A stretch of 64,000 bases of DNA, taken from the NCBI GenBank assembly GCA_029706075.1, contig JAINUG010000261.1:243807-307806 (forward strand), in the 5' to 3' direction. The stretch comes from Aldrovandia affinis (Eukaryota; Chordata; Actinopteri; Notacanthiformes; Halosauridae). This document shows positions 50,808 through 63,114 of the stretch, piece after piece; the first letter of the stretch is position 1, and every line of letters begins with the position of its first letter. Under the pieces are notes generated by a model. That model made no database searches and was not told the origin of the DNA. It saw only the letters and a program-made list of their open reading frames with translations. Made by a program: the position numbers and the translations under genes.

Positions 50808-53800
50808 ATTAGTTATTTAGAGCTGTCAATAAAGAGCAGATCTACTGTATCTGCAAACCTGATATATGCAAATATGGATGCAACACAGCAAAAGTAAATG
50901 TGAAACATGAACCAGGACACAGAAGATCTTTTCAGGACATCTAAGGGATATTTTTATTAACCCTTATTAACCTCAGTCATATCAAAAACAACACGCCTTC
51001 CTGGTTCACATGACACAGTCTATCAGCTTTACTTCTTCAAACATTTCACTGATGTTGGTTAACTTTAAAAAAAAAAACTAGTTCAAGTTGTATCCTGGCA
51101 GCAATTGTCATTCTAAAATTGGAAGAGCCTCAACACAGTTGGTCCTCCTGTTTCAGCTAATGTCATTGTTTGATCTAATAAATATGCAGTTAATATACAG
51201 TATGTCACTCCAAAGATAAAACACACAGCACAGTACACAACACACTGTTAAATTAACAGAGAGAGAGAGAGAAATGGATGGGGTGAGTGTGTGTGTGTGT
51301 GTGTGTGTGTTTGTGTGGGTGGGGGGTTGGGCGTGGGGGGGTAACTTGGGGTTTTTATTTTTTGGGGGGGTTTTGTTCCCTTTTTGTGAAAATAAAGATT
51401 TTTCATTTTAATTTGAGAGAAATGCATAATGAAACCCACTCTAGCACACTTCCATTAGTGAGACTCTAATAACGTCAACACAAGAGCCCCTTCATCATCT
51501 CCGCTGCTCTGTTATGTTTATATTCTTCACAGTTATTGCTCTGTTTATATATGGTATGCGCAACTTTCTGCCAGCACACTATGTCCTCAGTATGAACACC
51601 ACATATTAGCTCCTTGTCTGTCTTGGAAAGTCTTGTGAGACGTGCCTAGTGCATACATTATGATTCTATTTTAATGTAGAGGTTGCTGGAAGTTTTCCAG
51701 GATTCCAGGTGAAATTTGATGTGTGCATACTGAATGGCCAGCACATGGTCAACTTGGATTTTCCAAAAACGTAATCAACATGCACCAAAACATTTAGTCT
51801 CTTTCACTTTACTCTGAAAATAATTAAGACCAAAATGTACAGTTAACTTGGTTATCCCATCTTTCACCACCCCCACACACTTGCAATAACCTTTGGAAAC
51901 CCCCAGAGTGGAATAATTCCTTATCCATTCGACTGAAAAAACACCCACTTTTGAGTATTGAGTGAGAGCGAGAGGGGAAGAGAGTGATAGGCAGACTGAC
52001 TCATTGACTGACCATATTTTACACATATTATACACAAAAAGACTCACTGGTAATCCATACTATTACATTGACTGAAGATACAGAATGACTGACTGGCATT
52101 GTCCCTGACACACTGACCAGAACTGGTATTATTAGATATTCATGTGTAAAACAAGCTCATTTGTAGCATTGCTTTGATACAGTTTCAAGTCACTTGTTTC
52201 TACTTTACTTGTTTAAATTAACCCCCCCATCAGATCAGTGATTTACATGTTTTATGTTTGTATTTATAAAAAATGTTGAATTAAAAATATTAGAAGCTAA
52301 ACTTTTTCCATTACTTGTGACATGGTGGCACAGTGATTATGTAGTAAGTAAGTGAGAAATAGAAAGGGAAGTTTCCTCTTAGGCCACAAACGGTTAAAAG
52401 AACACCTTGCCCCTGGCACTCAGACAGAGCAGGTTTGAAATCAGAGCAAATCAAAGTCTTAACGATTGGGTCTATGACTGAGATGTGTCAGTGTCAGCTG
52501 TACTATCAGTCAATCAAGCAATCAATTAGCCATCCTGTCACAGTAGTACCTGTGCTCAGTAGTGTTGTCTCCATCACCTATGCTCCTATCTGCATATCTG
52601 TCTGACCACTCCCTTTCGAGCCAGTGTATGCATTATACTGATTTGATTTGTTCTCTCTCGGTAAAGTTTGGCAGCTCGTCCGGCTCTTGGCTTGCCTTGT
52701 TTGTGCCCTGCCCATGTCAGCAGCTCTACAACAGCCTCTGCTTCTTTGTGTGCCAGGCTCTAAGTGTGTCTGCATACCTGGCAATTGCCAGCGTTACCAG
52801 CCATGTGTCAGTCCTGCTTGGTCAGCGAGCCTTACACACATAAAGTGCCCTGTCGTACGCTTGTTAAACCAAAATATATCGTCTCATTTACATTTGTGCT
52901 GTAAATATTTATATTTATATAATATTGCATATTTATATCTGTGCTGGACTACACAAAATCATTTATTTTAAAGGTACATTTAGCTTGGGAAGAACCACCT
53001 GATTGTCCTCGGCTGTCAGCAAGGACAAATGATTTGAGGTCTTCCATATGGATCGTGGCAAAATGGAATGCGTTGCCAACAACGCATAAATTATATGGCA
53101 GACTAGAACCTTTACAAATGAACTGGACTGCAATGGGCTCATAGCACTTTATTCAATGAAGTACTATAGGACTAGGCTCAAGCCCCTATATGTGTTATTG
53201 TGAATAAATAGTCACATACTATAACTCTTGTAGAAGGGTAGCTACGTTTCGCAACTGGTCTCCTGTTCGGCGAACGGTCAAGCTGTTCAACGAGGATAGC
53301 ACTGTGAGGGGGTGTGTCCGTGGAAACAGCAGCTGCCTAGAAGGGCGTGACCGCCGAAGATTGTGAGAAACACGACAAAGATGATAAATTATCAATTCTC
53401 AAATCAAGTAGCCTAATCGAGCTACATACATTTCCGCGTGACAGTGTCCTGCAGGGGGTATGGCGGAATGGAAAATGTCGAATATATCGCATGCTCTTCT
53501 TGGAGACACGAGCTGGAGATCAACAGCGACGAATCAGCGTTTATAAGGCATTTCTATTCCAACCTCTCCAATCTTCTAGTATTTCCCACGGCACTTGAAG
53601 GGTGTGTGGGCATGGATTATAAAGCATATGGATAAAGACCTACATCTCTTGTTTTCTTTCTAAGATAGTATTTATGTGAGCTTTTACTACGGGTATTCTA
53701 TAGGGTAGCCTACTCATTATAATTAATGACTCGTTCAGTAAATTAGGCAACTGTCTTCGGGGCGGCGATATAGACTTCCCCCTTGAGCGCGAAGTTTTGT

Positions 53801-53929
53801 GATCATCAAGCAAACTGTACGATGACTCTCTTTGGACAATACATCATAGGATACAATATTGAACTATTGCAAGGCGGCTCCCTTTTCCCCAGTGGGGGAC
53901 CAGTTTAGCAATGCCTGGGCTGTAGCCCA

Positions 53930-54930
53930 TCTGTGAGTGTGAGCGGGAGAGATTGTAGCGCCGAGAAATGTGGCCGATACAGTCTGCTTGAGTACGCGTC
54001 GGTTCCAGCCCGGAATTTCGGTGGGAGCGGCTGTCTTTTAATGTAGAACCCTTTGTTCGAATAGCCCCGATAATCTGCAAATTACATTTGTCCATTTATG
54101 CTGTCCGTTTGAACAACGTGCGTGTGTTCTCATTGTTAGCGAAATAACACAATTGATATAGCTAAAAGCAAAAGCACTCAAACAAAACCTTGTGATATGC
54201 CCATTCTTCTTCTGTTACAAGCTATATGATTTCACTCATTCTTCAGTGCAGCGACGGTGATGAGGAAGACGGATAAGATGCACAATAATAATGATGATGA
54301 TGATACTAATAATTATTTTGTATAGGCCCGTAAAATCAGACATTGTTAAATGCATTACGAATAATCACAATAACGCAAATTGAATGACAGAAAAACTAAG
54401 ATTACGACGGAATGCCCGCTCTGTCAGTCGTTAAAAGCACACAGAACACAACAATGACAGCCGGAGCACACATGCCGTGTAGCACGGTTCACCGATACTG
54501 GGAGCCCTTACCCGTTATCAGCGGTCCCCGGAACGCCGCACAGAGTGACAGACACGGGGATGCTGTGGCGCCGAGTCCGCTTCCTCGCGACTACACCTAC
54601 TCCAGAGGTACACTGATCCAGACACACGGGGGCAAAAAGGGGTTGCTGCTCAGCCGTCTTTCCCTATCGGAACACGGAGAAGGATAGTACGACAGTGATT
54701 CGGTAATGGCTGTCCGCTCCCCACCTTCCCGCACGCGCTCCCCCCCTTTCCCGATCTCTCTCTTCGCTCAGCTCAGCCCCCACCCTTCTTTCATTCTCTC
54801 CGTTTTTTCTCGAGCCAGTCAGTGAGTTGCTAGCTGTGTGCTTATGAGCGCTCATCCCTGAGCTCCTGGGTGACAATTCATATGCATTCCTCCAGCATCA
54901 CCGATGCACAGCTCAAGCGCCCAGTCGGAC
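53930..54930 (-). promoter_or_regulatory. CpG-rich island, probable main MACF1 promoter
   Basis: CpG-dense, GC-rich DNA between AT-rich flanks, with CCCGCACGCGCTCCCC-like stretches at about 54720-54760. It lies between NDUFS5 and the first MACF1 coding exon. No TATA box is evident. Directionality is inferred from the minus-strand donor at 54512. Confidence 0.45.
54512..54700 (-). other. macf1: candidate noncoding first exon of MACF1 in a GC-rich promoter region
   Basis: The MSSSDEE exon starts with an acceptor, so an upstream exon must exist. In this GC-rich block the minus strand shows a good donor, AACGG|GTAAGG, at 54512/54511. No ATG occurs in the about 160 bases before it, and the frame that would join the next exon has an in-frame TAG near 54672, so it would be 5' UTR. 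The right edge and transcription start are unknown. Joining this donor to the 47443 acceptor is inference; an intermediate exon may exist. Confidence 0.4.
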
Positions 54931-57900
54931 GCACGCACAGTTTGATATACGCTCTTTCTTAGGATGGCATCTAGTTTAGATTAGAAGACCTTGCATCTTG
55001 CGCACTGTGTATCTATGCAATCTCTGCACATGCATATGACCAAGAAAATACTATAATAATAGCTTGTTGAGAGAGTGTGCTTTGACCTGGCTGAATTATA
55101 TTACATTGTGATTGTATTAATACCCTTAATCCTTAGATCTCCCTATTTCCCTATGCCCTCTCCCAGTCCCTCTCTCACATTGCATCCTCCTACATCATAT
55201 ATCTTGTGTTTCCAGGCTGACTAGGACACACATGTAAATAATAGGCTCAATTAAGGTCCACAAGACTAATTATGGAATATCACGCAATATCATGCAATGT
55301 CCTCCTTCCCCCTCTCCATGGGACGGCCCGAACAGCAATTGTACCGGTGTAGGCTGGGTGTACGAGGGTGATGGTGTCCGCGCTTCCACGCCTTGCCCTG
55401 GCCGGGCCGTGGGAGACAGCAACTGAATTCCGTCCGGCAGGAGAGGATTAACCCGGTTCGCTGCTGATGGTTTAATCAAACAAAAGAGAAAAACACAACC
55501 CTGTGTGCCTCAGCTGAGTGATGCATGATAGAGTCCGAGCGCTGCTGCCCACGGCGGAATATCCAGCGATGGTCATAAACTTGGGGCTGGGGGGGGGGGG
55601 GTTGTTAACTTGGCACTATACATGATAAGGTCAGCGGTGAGGACTAACCCGCAACTTCTAACATTAGAGGTTTATTTGGGAGGAGGGTTTCGCCAAATTT
55701 ACTTTTGTGATTGCAGGAAATATGTTGTTTGAATTCCTTAAATCGTGGTTCACCGACATTCAGTTGGAATGTATGTTTGTCAGCACGTTTATTTTGTGTC
55801 TACACAAAGAGGAGCATGCTCCATCGTCCAGACAGTATCACGTTAAAAAAGAACAGACCCCTATTTCACTGCGAATTGAAACCCCGTGATGTTCGGAATG
55901 CCTTTCTCATCATACCCATTTAGCACATGCTCTCCCTCTCACCCTCTCTGTCTCTCTGTCTCTCCTTCTTTCTCAAATTTAGATTCAGCTGTTTTATTTC
56001 AATGACATTACATTGTATTATATTACCAAAGCAAATCATTCGCTAAAATGAAAGATTACTAAAATAATAACAACAATAAATCTATTTACTAGACTTATTT
56101 TGCCACGAATTCACACAACACTGCTTTTGACAATCGAATGCATTTATACCGTAACCTTATCTTGAAATAAAACGGAAAAGTATTCTAGATAAGTTGTCAT
56201 TTGGCCATAACCTTTTTAATGGTACAGATGTATCATGGATGTGTAATATAGAATGTAGACAATGAATGGACTGTTAATTCTGCTTAAAACAAGCTATTGA
56301 TTTCCAATATAATGCGGGATATTTGCGCCACCTCGTGGTTATATATCAAATAACATAATCTGGTTAGAAAAATTACAGTGTGAGGGACGCGGATGTGATT
56401 GAATTAGAGTGTTAGATGGACTGCATCCATTAATATATCTTACTTTCATCGAAGAGATTGTCCCCGGAGGGATGCCTTTAAGCGGAGTTACGGTCAGAGG
56501 TGTGACGATTCATATAGTCGCTGATAGGTTGCATAACAGACTCCAGACCGCTCCCTCACTACCTCCTGGATCTGCAGCAGAGGAAGTGGGCAGAAGTACG
56601 ACCATGGATGGGCAAGCCATTCAGCGATACTTCCAAAAGACCAGGGAAGGTTTATTTATCAGACACAAGACAAATCGATCTATATAGAAAAATGTCTAAA
56701 TGTAAAAGTAATTTTAAATCAATAAAATAGATTTGTCATTGCTACTTATTGTCATCGTTTAACTTTTTTGGGGGTCATTTCTGCTTTTTTAAAAGGATGG
56801 GCAAATTATGGGGAAAAATAAGTTACTATCGGAATGGAGATGCACAGTGACAAGTACCCTGTGGGGGATGTAAGGAAAGGGGTAGCAGGGGTGTAGGTTG
56901 TGAAATGGGATGACCAGTAGGCCATCAGAGTTCTGGAGGATTTGTTCTGAATTGTCAGGTCAGTGCTAAAGCATTCTGGGAGATGTTTAAATATTGCTAC
57001 TAATGCAGTCTGGGAGGAGAGTAATTATGGCCAGGGACATTATATGGTGTTTATTCTGAAAGAGATATCAGCAAGGCTTGCACACATACAGGAAAAAATA
57101 TATGTGTGCGTCATCCATATAATGGTTGGATGAGAAGAGGTGCTTTAATGATGCTTTAAGAGATGTTGTGCATTTTACATTTTACATTTTAAGCATTTAG
57201 CAGATGCTCTTATCCAGAGCGACTTACAAGATGTGCATTAATACATGATAGGAACAATCATGGTTTGCAAGATCAGTGCAGTAATACAGCGATAGACATC
57301 GTTGTTGGCAGCTGCATACCATACCTGTAACACTGGGAAGGAAAAGGTTAGTAAAGTTGTGGCAAGAACAACTTGCTCAGGGCTAAACCTTGTTGTTCAT
57401 CCATTGGGAATTTTGGGGGCAGATAGTTTTTTAAACCAGTGATTCTCAAACTGTGGGTCAGAATCCACTGGTGGGCTGTGGGAGCAGTTGAGGCGGTTCA
57501 TAAGATGACGTGAAAATAATAAAATTGTATGACTGCAGGAGGTCAAATATTAATTTTCTATGGTGAATTCAATATTATCATGTCCATGCTACCTGGGTAG
57601 GATTAAGCATAGAAGAAATCATTTCTCGCTATGGTATTTCACTACCTTAAGCAGGCTTTCTTCCACTTAACTTGGAATCAGCACCTGGAATCAGCAAACA
57701 CACTGTAAGATGTTTGAAAAGTTTTACCAATTCAAATTGTAATTGTATTGATATTTCTTCTTGCAATCGTGTACATTGTCATGCATGTGTTGTTGTTTGT
57801 TTTCTAGCTGAATCTTTTGAAATCTTGGACCAAGTCTCACTTGTAAAATATAATTTTAACTCAGCCATTGAAAAATATGTGAAAGCCATTGAAAGGTACA

Positions 57901-58804
57901 ATGACAAATCTATACAATCAAAATACCTGCCAGACAGAACCAGTGACTGCGTCCTGGAGTTAAGTTTTTATAACCTTGCACAGCAGTATCACTCACCAGT
58001 GGGGGGCACTGTAAATCTCCAAAACCGTTATCAAGTTCTGAGGTAGTGACACCTAGTACAAAACTGATTTCAAAGCTTGGGTAGTGCGTTAGCCTATACT
58101 CCCAAAGCAGCAGCCCACATTGTGTCAGGTCCACATTCAGTACTCTTACTTGAGATGCTCAAGAAGCGTAATATACTGTATATACTAAGCTTAGGGTAGG
58201 TCAGTGGAAATGTATCTGGGTTGACCCAGGTACATCTGACCTACAGCTAAGACAAGTCAGTGGAAACTTATGCAAGTTGGGTTCTAGTGACTTCCGTCAC
58301 AGACTAACTATAATACTTGTCATGCTCAATACCTATGGCTCTAGAGAGAGCATCAGGGATCAAGATTACAGAAAGAGTAATGAATTAACTCTCTTTCCTT
58401 GCACAAAGCATATAGGGAAGACCTGCTGGCAGTACAAGAATGAGCATGAGGATAAATATGGACAACAAAACATGTCACTGCCAAGTGCATTCATCTTAAA
58501 TATTTTCCACTCTTGTCCATTAACTTTGTGTTTATGGTCCAGCTACAGTTTCCCAGTTAAATTTCAATTGAAAGTTTTTTTTTTTCCTGAGTGAATCTCA
58601 ATGTGATTTTAATGTGCACGTTGTATGCAGTTGTACTTTGTCAACACTGTTGCAGTAAATGGTGTTATGGAAGGCCTGATTTAGGAATTTTTACATTAAA
58701 ATCCAGTATGACATTTTGGAATTTTATCATTTCAATCATTCATTTAATTCTTAGACTCTATTACTTACTATAGTTCTCCCCCACAAAAAAACAAGGCAGA
58801 CAAT
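54931..58804. other. intergenic region between NDUFS5 3' end and MACF1 5' end
   Basis: AT-rich spacer with a G-rich run near 55590 and a SINE tail at 57.18 kb. Plus-strand frames at 56409-56687 and 57672-58046 are open but match nothing I recognise and have no splice or promoter support. Confidence 0.5.
57172..57231 (-). repeat. SINE/LINE 3' tail fragment
   Basis: Reversed tail AGCATTTAGCAGATGCTCTT then ATCCAGAGCGACTTAC, with no tRNA-like head. Confidence 0.75.
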
Positions 58805-58964
58805 TATGGTCACATATCTCTATTTATTTACTTAGAACAGGGAAGACAAACAATATCAATACATTAATATTAATTATGATACACAAAGCTCCCTGGATAC
58901 ACCACAGGTGTACAGTGCCCTGGTTGAATCAAGGGTGAGCATGCATTCCTGCTGGGGGTCATGA
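58805..58964 (-). other. ndufs5: NDUFS5 3' UTR with poly(A) signal
   Basis: Sequence after the TGA at 58965. A canonical AATAAA on the minus strand occupies 58828-58823, so cleavage is expected around 58800-58810. This gives a short 3' UTR of about 160 bases. The end is inferred. Confidence 0.7.
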
Positions 58965-59525
58965 TCACATGTCCCCCTTCCCACAGTGGTGGTCCGGGGC
59001 GGTGTAACACCCCTCCTTCACCAGTTTTTCTTTCTGTTTTCGGATTTCATACAGACGCTTGTGCTGGAAAGAGAAAGACCAAGTCAGCATCAAATGCAAC
59101 ACTGGCTACTGTACACTCAACAAATCATAATGGATACTGACAGCTAGTTGGCTACAATAGGCAAGTGTTTCAATTCTTAACTAAAACCAGTTAATCCTGT
59201 CAGTTAGTCTCAATCACATTATCTCTTCAAGGCAGTCATTGTCTTCCTGTGGATCATTTTGGCCATACATGAAGCTACCCATTGCTTCATGCGTCTCAGA
59301 TCAACTCACCGTCTTCTGACGGTGCATACATTCGTAAAAGTCTTCAAACTCAAGCTTGCATTCCTGGCGTGCACGGGTCTGACCGATGCCATGGGAGCAC
59401 TCAATCCACTCCTTCTCAAAGGCATGGCAGCGTGTGGCTTGCTTGTGTGGTTGCTCTGCACTCTGGGCCAGGAGCCAGCGGTCCAGATTCACACCCAACT
59501 TCCCTTGTATGTCCAGAAATGGCAT
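58965..59525 (-). CDS. ndufs5: NADH dehydrogenase [ubiquinone] iron-sulfur protein 5 (complex I 15 kDa subunit), two coding exons
   Basis: Accessory subunit of mitochondrial complex I (NADH:ubiquinone oxidoreductase) on the intermembrane-space side of the inner membrane. The coding sequence joins 59525-59310 (72 codons) to 59063-58965 (32 codons plus TGA), giving 104 residues against 106 in human. The start reads [19 protein letters not shown], very close to the mammalian N-terminus. The core [16 protein letters not shown] and the following [11 protein letters not shown] segment supply the CX9C-type cysteines expected of this family. The last exon encodes [12 protein letters not shown] and ends HHCGKGDM. 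The exon 2 donor is ACG|GTGAGT, the exon 3 acceptor is TTTCCAG|CAC, and the intron is phase 0. The start has a CACCACCATGC context 7 bases inside the exon. Identification is from recalled family sequence; the intact frame and splice sites are seen directly. Confidence 0.97.
59064..59309 (-). other. ndufs5: NDUFS5 intron 2
   Basis: Short 246-bp phase-0 intron between the two coding exons, GTGAGT donor and TTTCTCTTTCCAG acceptor. Nothing else is recognisable in it. Confidence 0.9.
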
Positions 59526-59532
59526 GGTGGTG

Positions 59533-60454
59533 CTGGGGACAGTGGGTAGACGCAGGAGAGAAGTAAAATGTAAAACATAGCATTTTGGCGATGGGTCTGT
59601 ATACAAAATATTTATGCACTGTTTATTTCTGTGAACGGATACGCAGCATCACAATCCAACATGAAATGAAACCGATTTCAATGTAATCATTCATCTGGTT
59701 TTCAGCCCTGAGATGTGACAGTTAGTGCACTTCCGTTGATGAAATGCGGCAATTTTTACATAATTAATTAAATTAGTTAATTTTACATAAATTAACCTGG
59801 TAATTTCGAAAGCCTTACGTTGGCGAAGGCTCGTTTCCAGTTCCACAAATCGCAACAATAGTCACCATCGTCATTAGGCTTAATCAAGCCAAGATACATG
59901 TCTGCACTCTGCAGTAACCATCACGTGATATTCAAGAGCACAAATAAGCGTAAAATCATCAGGCTAATATAGTGAAACAATTGCAAGGCGCAATGTCAAT
60001 GGAAAACATTTGAAAGATAGCAAAGATGCTAGCATAGTAAGCGGTAAATTACCAGAGGTTAATTTAGCAGCTACTCGGTAGCTAATGTTAAGCTAAAGAC
60101 AACCAGTTTAGCTAGTTAGCTATCTCGATAAATATACGTTGGATAGCAAGCTAATTTCCCAGTTAACTTGAATATACGTTAAGGAAAGCTAATTAGTAAG
60201 CAAGTAGAAGACAGCGACCTGTAGTTAGTTAACGGTACATAGCTAACTAACAACTTAGTAGCCAGTATTACATTAGCTAGTCATGACAGCCAGATATACT
60301 CGTACGTAATGTTAGAGATCGATTGGGAAAACAATACTATTCCAGTAGCTAACGTAACTTGCTAAACAACTGTTTGGCGAGCAGGGTAGTTAGCCAACTA
60401 GCGCTTCTCCTAAAAATATTACAGTTGAAATATTTTCAAATATTTGTTATTTAC
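59533..60454 (-). other. ndufs5: NDUFS5 intron 1
   Basis: Intron between the noncoding first exon (donor GAG|GTAAAT at 60455/60454) and the first coding exon (acceptor CCCCAG ending at 59533). It is AT-rich with many short TAGCTAGC/GTTAGCTA-like motifs, common in fish introns. No other exon or recognisable mobile element is seen in it. Confidence 0.8.
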
Positions 60455-60530
60455 CTCGTAATTTCAGTACCAGTTTAACCTTCTGTGGGTCCCCTTCCGC
60501 TTTACGGTAACACAATCCATGGACTGCCGT
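60455..60530 (-). other. ndufs5: NDUFS5 noncoding exon 1 (5' UTR; right edge approximate)
   Basis: The sequence preceding a good donor (ACGAG|GTAAAT) has no ATG in frame with the main protein. As I recall, human NDUFS5 likewise has a noncoding first exon. The transcription start is not visible, so the right edge is a guess. If transcription begins to the right of 60520, the leader contains a short upstream ORF (60520-60464). Confidence 0.65.
60464..60520 (-). CDS. possible upstream ORF in NDUFS5 leader, 18 codons plus stop
   Basis: On the minus strand an ATG in CCATGG context (strong at +4) at 60520 opens an 18-codon frame that ends with TGA at 60464, nine bases before the exon 1 donor. It would lie wholly within exon 1 and could lower initiation at the main ATG. 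Its existence depends on an unmapped transcription start, and it may simply be promoter DNA. Confidence 0.25.
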   Translation of the reverse strand: MDCVTVKRKGTHRRLNWY

Positions 60531-60640
60531 ACGTCAAAATGTTGCTAACTATCTATGGTTGCTAAGACACGCGGATTGCGTTTGCGACTTTGTTGGAAAA
60601 CGAAACGCTTCTTCCGGGTTTAATTATTTGTCAATAAACA
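60490..60640 (-). promoter_or_regulatory. NDUFS5 core promoter region
   Basis: No TATA box is seen at a convincing place. Minus-strand CCCGGAAG (60618-60611) and GCGGAAGG (about 60500-60493) match ETS/GABPA-type sites, frequent in promoters of nuclear genes for respiratory-chain subunits. TGACGTAC near 60535 resembles a CRE half site. The plus strand has two direct copies of GTTGCTAA (60541 and 60558). Promoter status is inferred from position and motifs only. Confidence 0.5.
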
Positions 60641-60720
60641 GTACTGCTGCCACCTACAGTATTGGCTGTCACACTAGTACTTGCAGATTTGAGTGTTCAG
60701 ATCCGGGAAGTTACATTTGA

Positions 60721-60772
60721 TATTTACATTTTTAGCATACAGCAGACGCTCTTATCCAGAGCGACTTACAAG
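60721..60772 (-). repeat. SINE/LINE 3' tail fragment
   Basis: Reversed tail CAGCAGACGCTCTTATCCAG then AGCGACTTAC, without a head. It lies just upstream of the NDUFS5 promoter. Confidence 0.75.
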
Positions 60773-60869
60773 TTGTCTTTTAGTGTAGTTAGATACGCAA
60801 TTTACGAGATTTATAAATAAATTATATGAAATACGTATTTGACAAGGGTGCTTGTGGCTTGTATGGGTA

Positions 60870-61859
60870 CACGAAATACTTGCAAATACCTTAATTTATA
60901 TATATATATGCCATTTAGCAGACGCTTTTATCCAACACGACTTACAGTAGTGAATGCATACATTATTCAGTATATGTGGTCGCAGTGGGAATCGAACCCA
61001 TAACCTAAGCGTTGTTAGGGCGCTACATGCTCTACCTACTGAGCCACATAGAACCACTATATATTATATATGTATATGTATATATAATATGTATATATAT
61101 TACATAATAATGAAATTATTTAAGTAATTAAATAATGTAAGATATATTAAAATACTTATATGAAAAAGTATTTGAAATTAATTGAAATACTTAAAATGTT
61201 AAATATGTATTTGAACCAAGTTACAAGTACACTTGTAAGTACTTTTTTTTTAAATATATTTAATACAATATTTTTAAAGATATCATGTTTAGGAATGATT
61301 TGTGTGAAATAATTGATATTGAATGACGTGTTATTTGATTTCACCAATGTAATTGGAAATATTATCATATACAGTACTTAATGCCTTTATGTAGAATTGC
61401 AACTAACACAACATTGATTGGTCTTATATCATGTCATGTATACACAACTTAGACTTCACCCACGCTTGCATCATTCAACCAGCAAATAAGGTCCTTCAAA
61501 AACATTAGGCTTTTAAAGGGAAGTAGGTCACATCTTAAGTCTCATGATGTATGAACATATTGTTGATTTTCTATGGACTTATCTATGGCCCCTCATCACT
61601 CTCGGTGGCCTACATTCTTAGCCATAGTATTTGAAATAATATTGGAAAAGTATTTTGAAAACACTGGTAGCATTTTAAGGAAGTATTTGAAAATACTTAA
61701 AATACAAGTACTTGTTTTCTCAAGAATGTATTTTAAATTCTTAAAATACAAAGCATTTGTTTGGGGCAGTTTATTTATTTATGTACTCTTTACTTTAGTT
61801 ATATAAAAATTGCATTTAAATACAAATATTAAAATTCTCATGTATTCAACCTAGGTCTG

Positions 61860-61860
<1 letters not shown>
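60870..61860. repeat. AT-rich repeat with recurring ATTTGAAATACTT motifs, interrupted by a SINE
   Basis: Motifs such as TTGAAATACTTAAAA, AAAATACTTAAAATACAAGT and ACAAGTACTTG recur in both orientations, and the region ends near CTAGGTCTGG. It resembles nonautonomous AT-rich elements of fish. The family 3 SINE lies inside its left part. Boundaries are uncertain. Confidence 0.4.
60910..61058 (-). mobile_element. SINE family 3 copy, inverted
   Basis: Reverse orientation of the family seen at 28.5 and 34.5 kb: tail first (GCCATTTAGCAGACGCTTTT), then GGGAATCGAACCCATAACC, then the reversed head CTACCTACTGAGCCACATAG. Flanked by TATA-rich sequence. Confidence 0.85.
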
Positions 61861-63086
<1,226 letters not shown>

Positions 63087-63114
63087 AAAGAGATGACAGA
63101 CAGGACGCATATAT

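Larger units (their letters stand above)
47444..54511 (-). other. presumed MACF1 intron 1
   Basis: Interval between the candidate first exon and the MSSSDEE exon acceptor. It holds a SINE family 1 copy, a SINE family 2 copy, an interspersed repeat (49.56-50.07 kb) and CA plus GA microsatellites. In 50820-53900 I see no supported gene. Unrecognised open frames occur at 52562-52843 and 53347-53635 on the plus strand. Confidence 0.45.

Noticed and set aside
57672..58046. 124-codon plus-strand frame
   Set aside because: No recognised domain, atypical composition, no splice or promoter support; left as unexplained intergenic sequence.
59259..59580. Plus-strand frames over NDUFS5
   Set aside because: Antisense shadows of the NDUFS5 coding exon.
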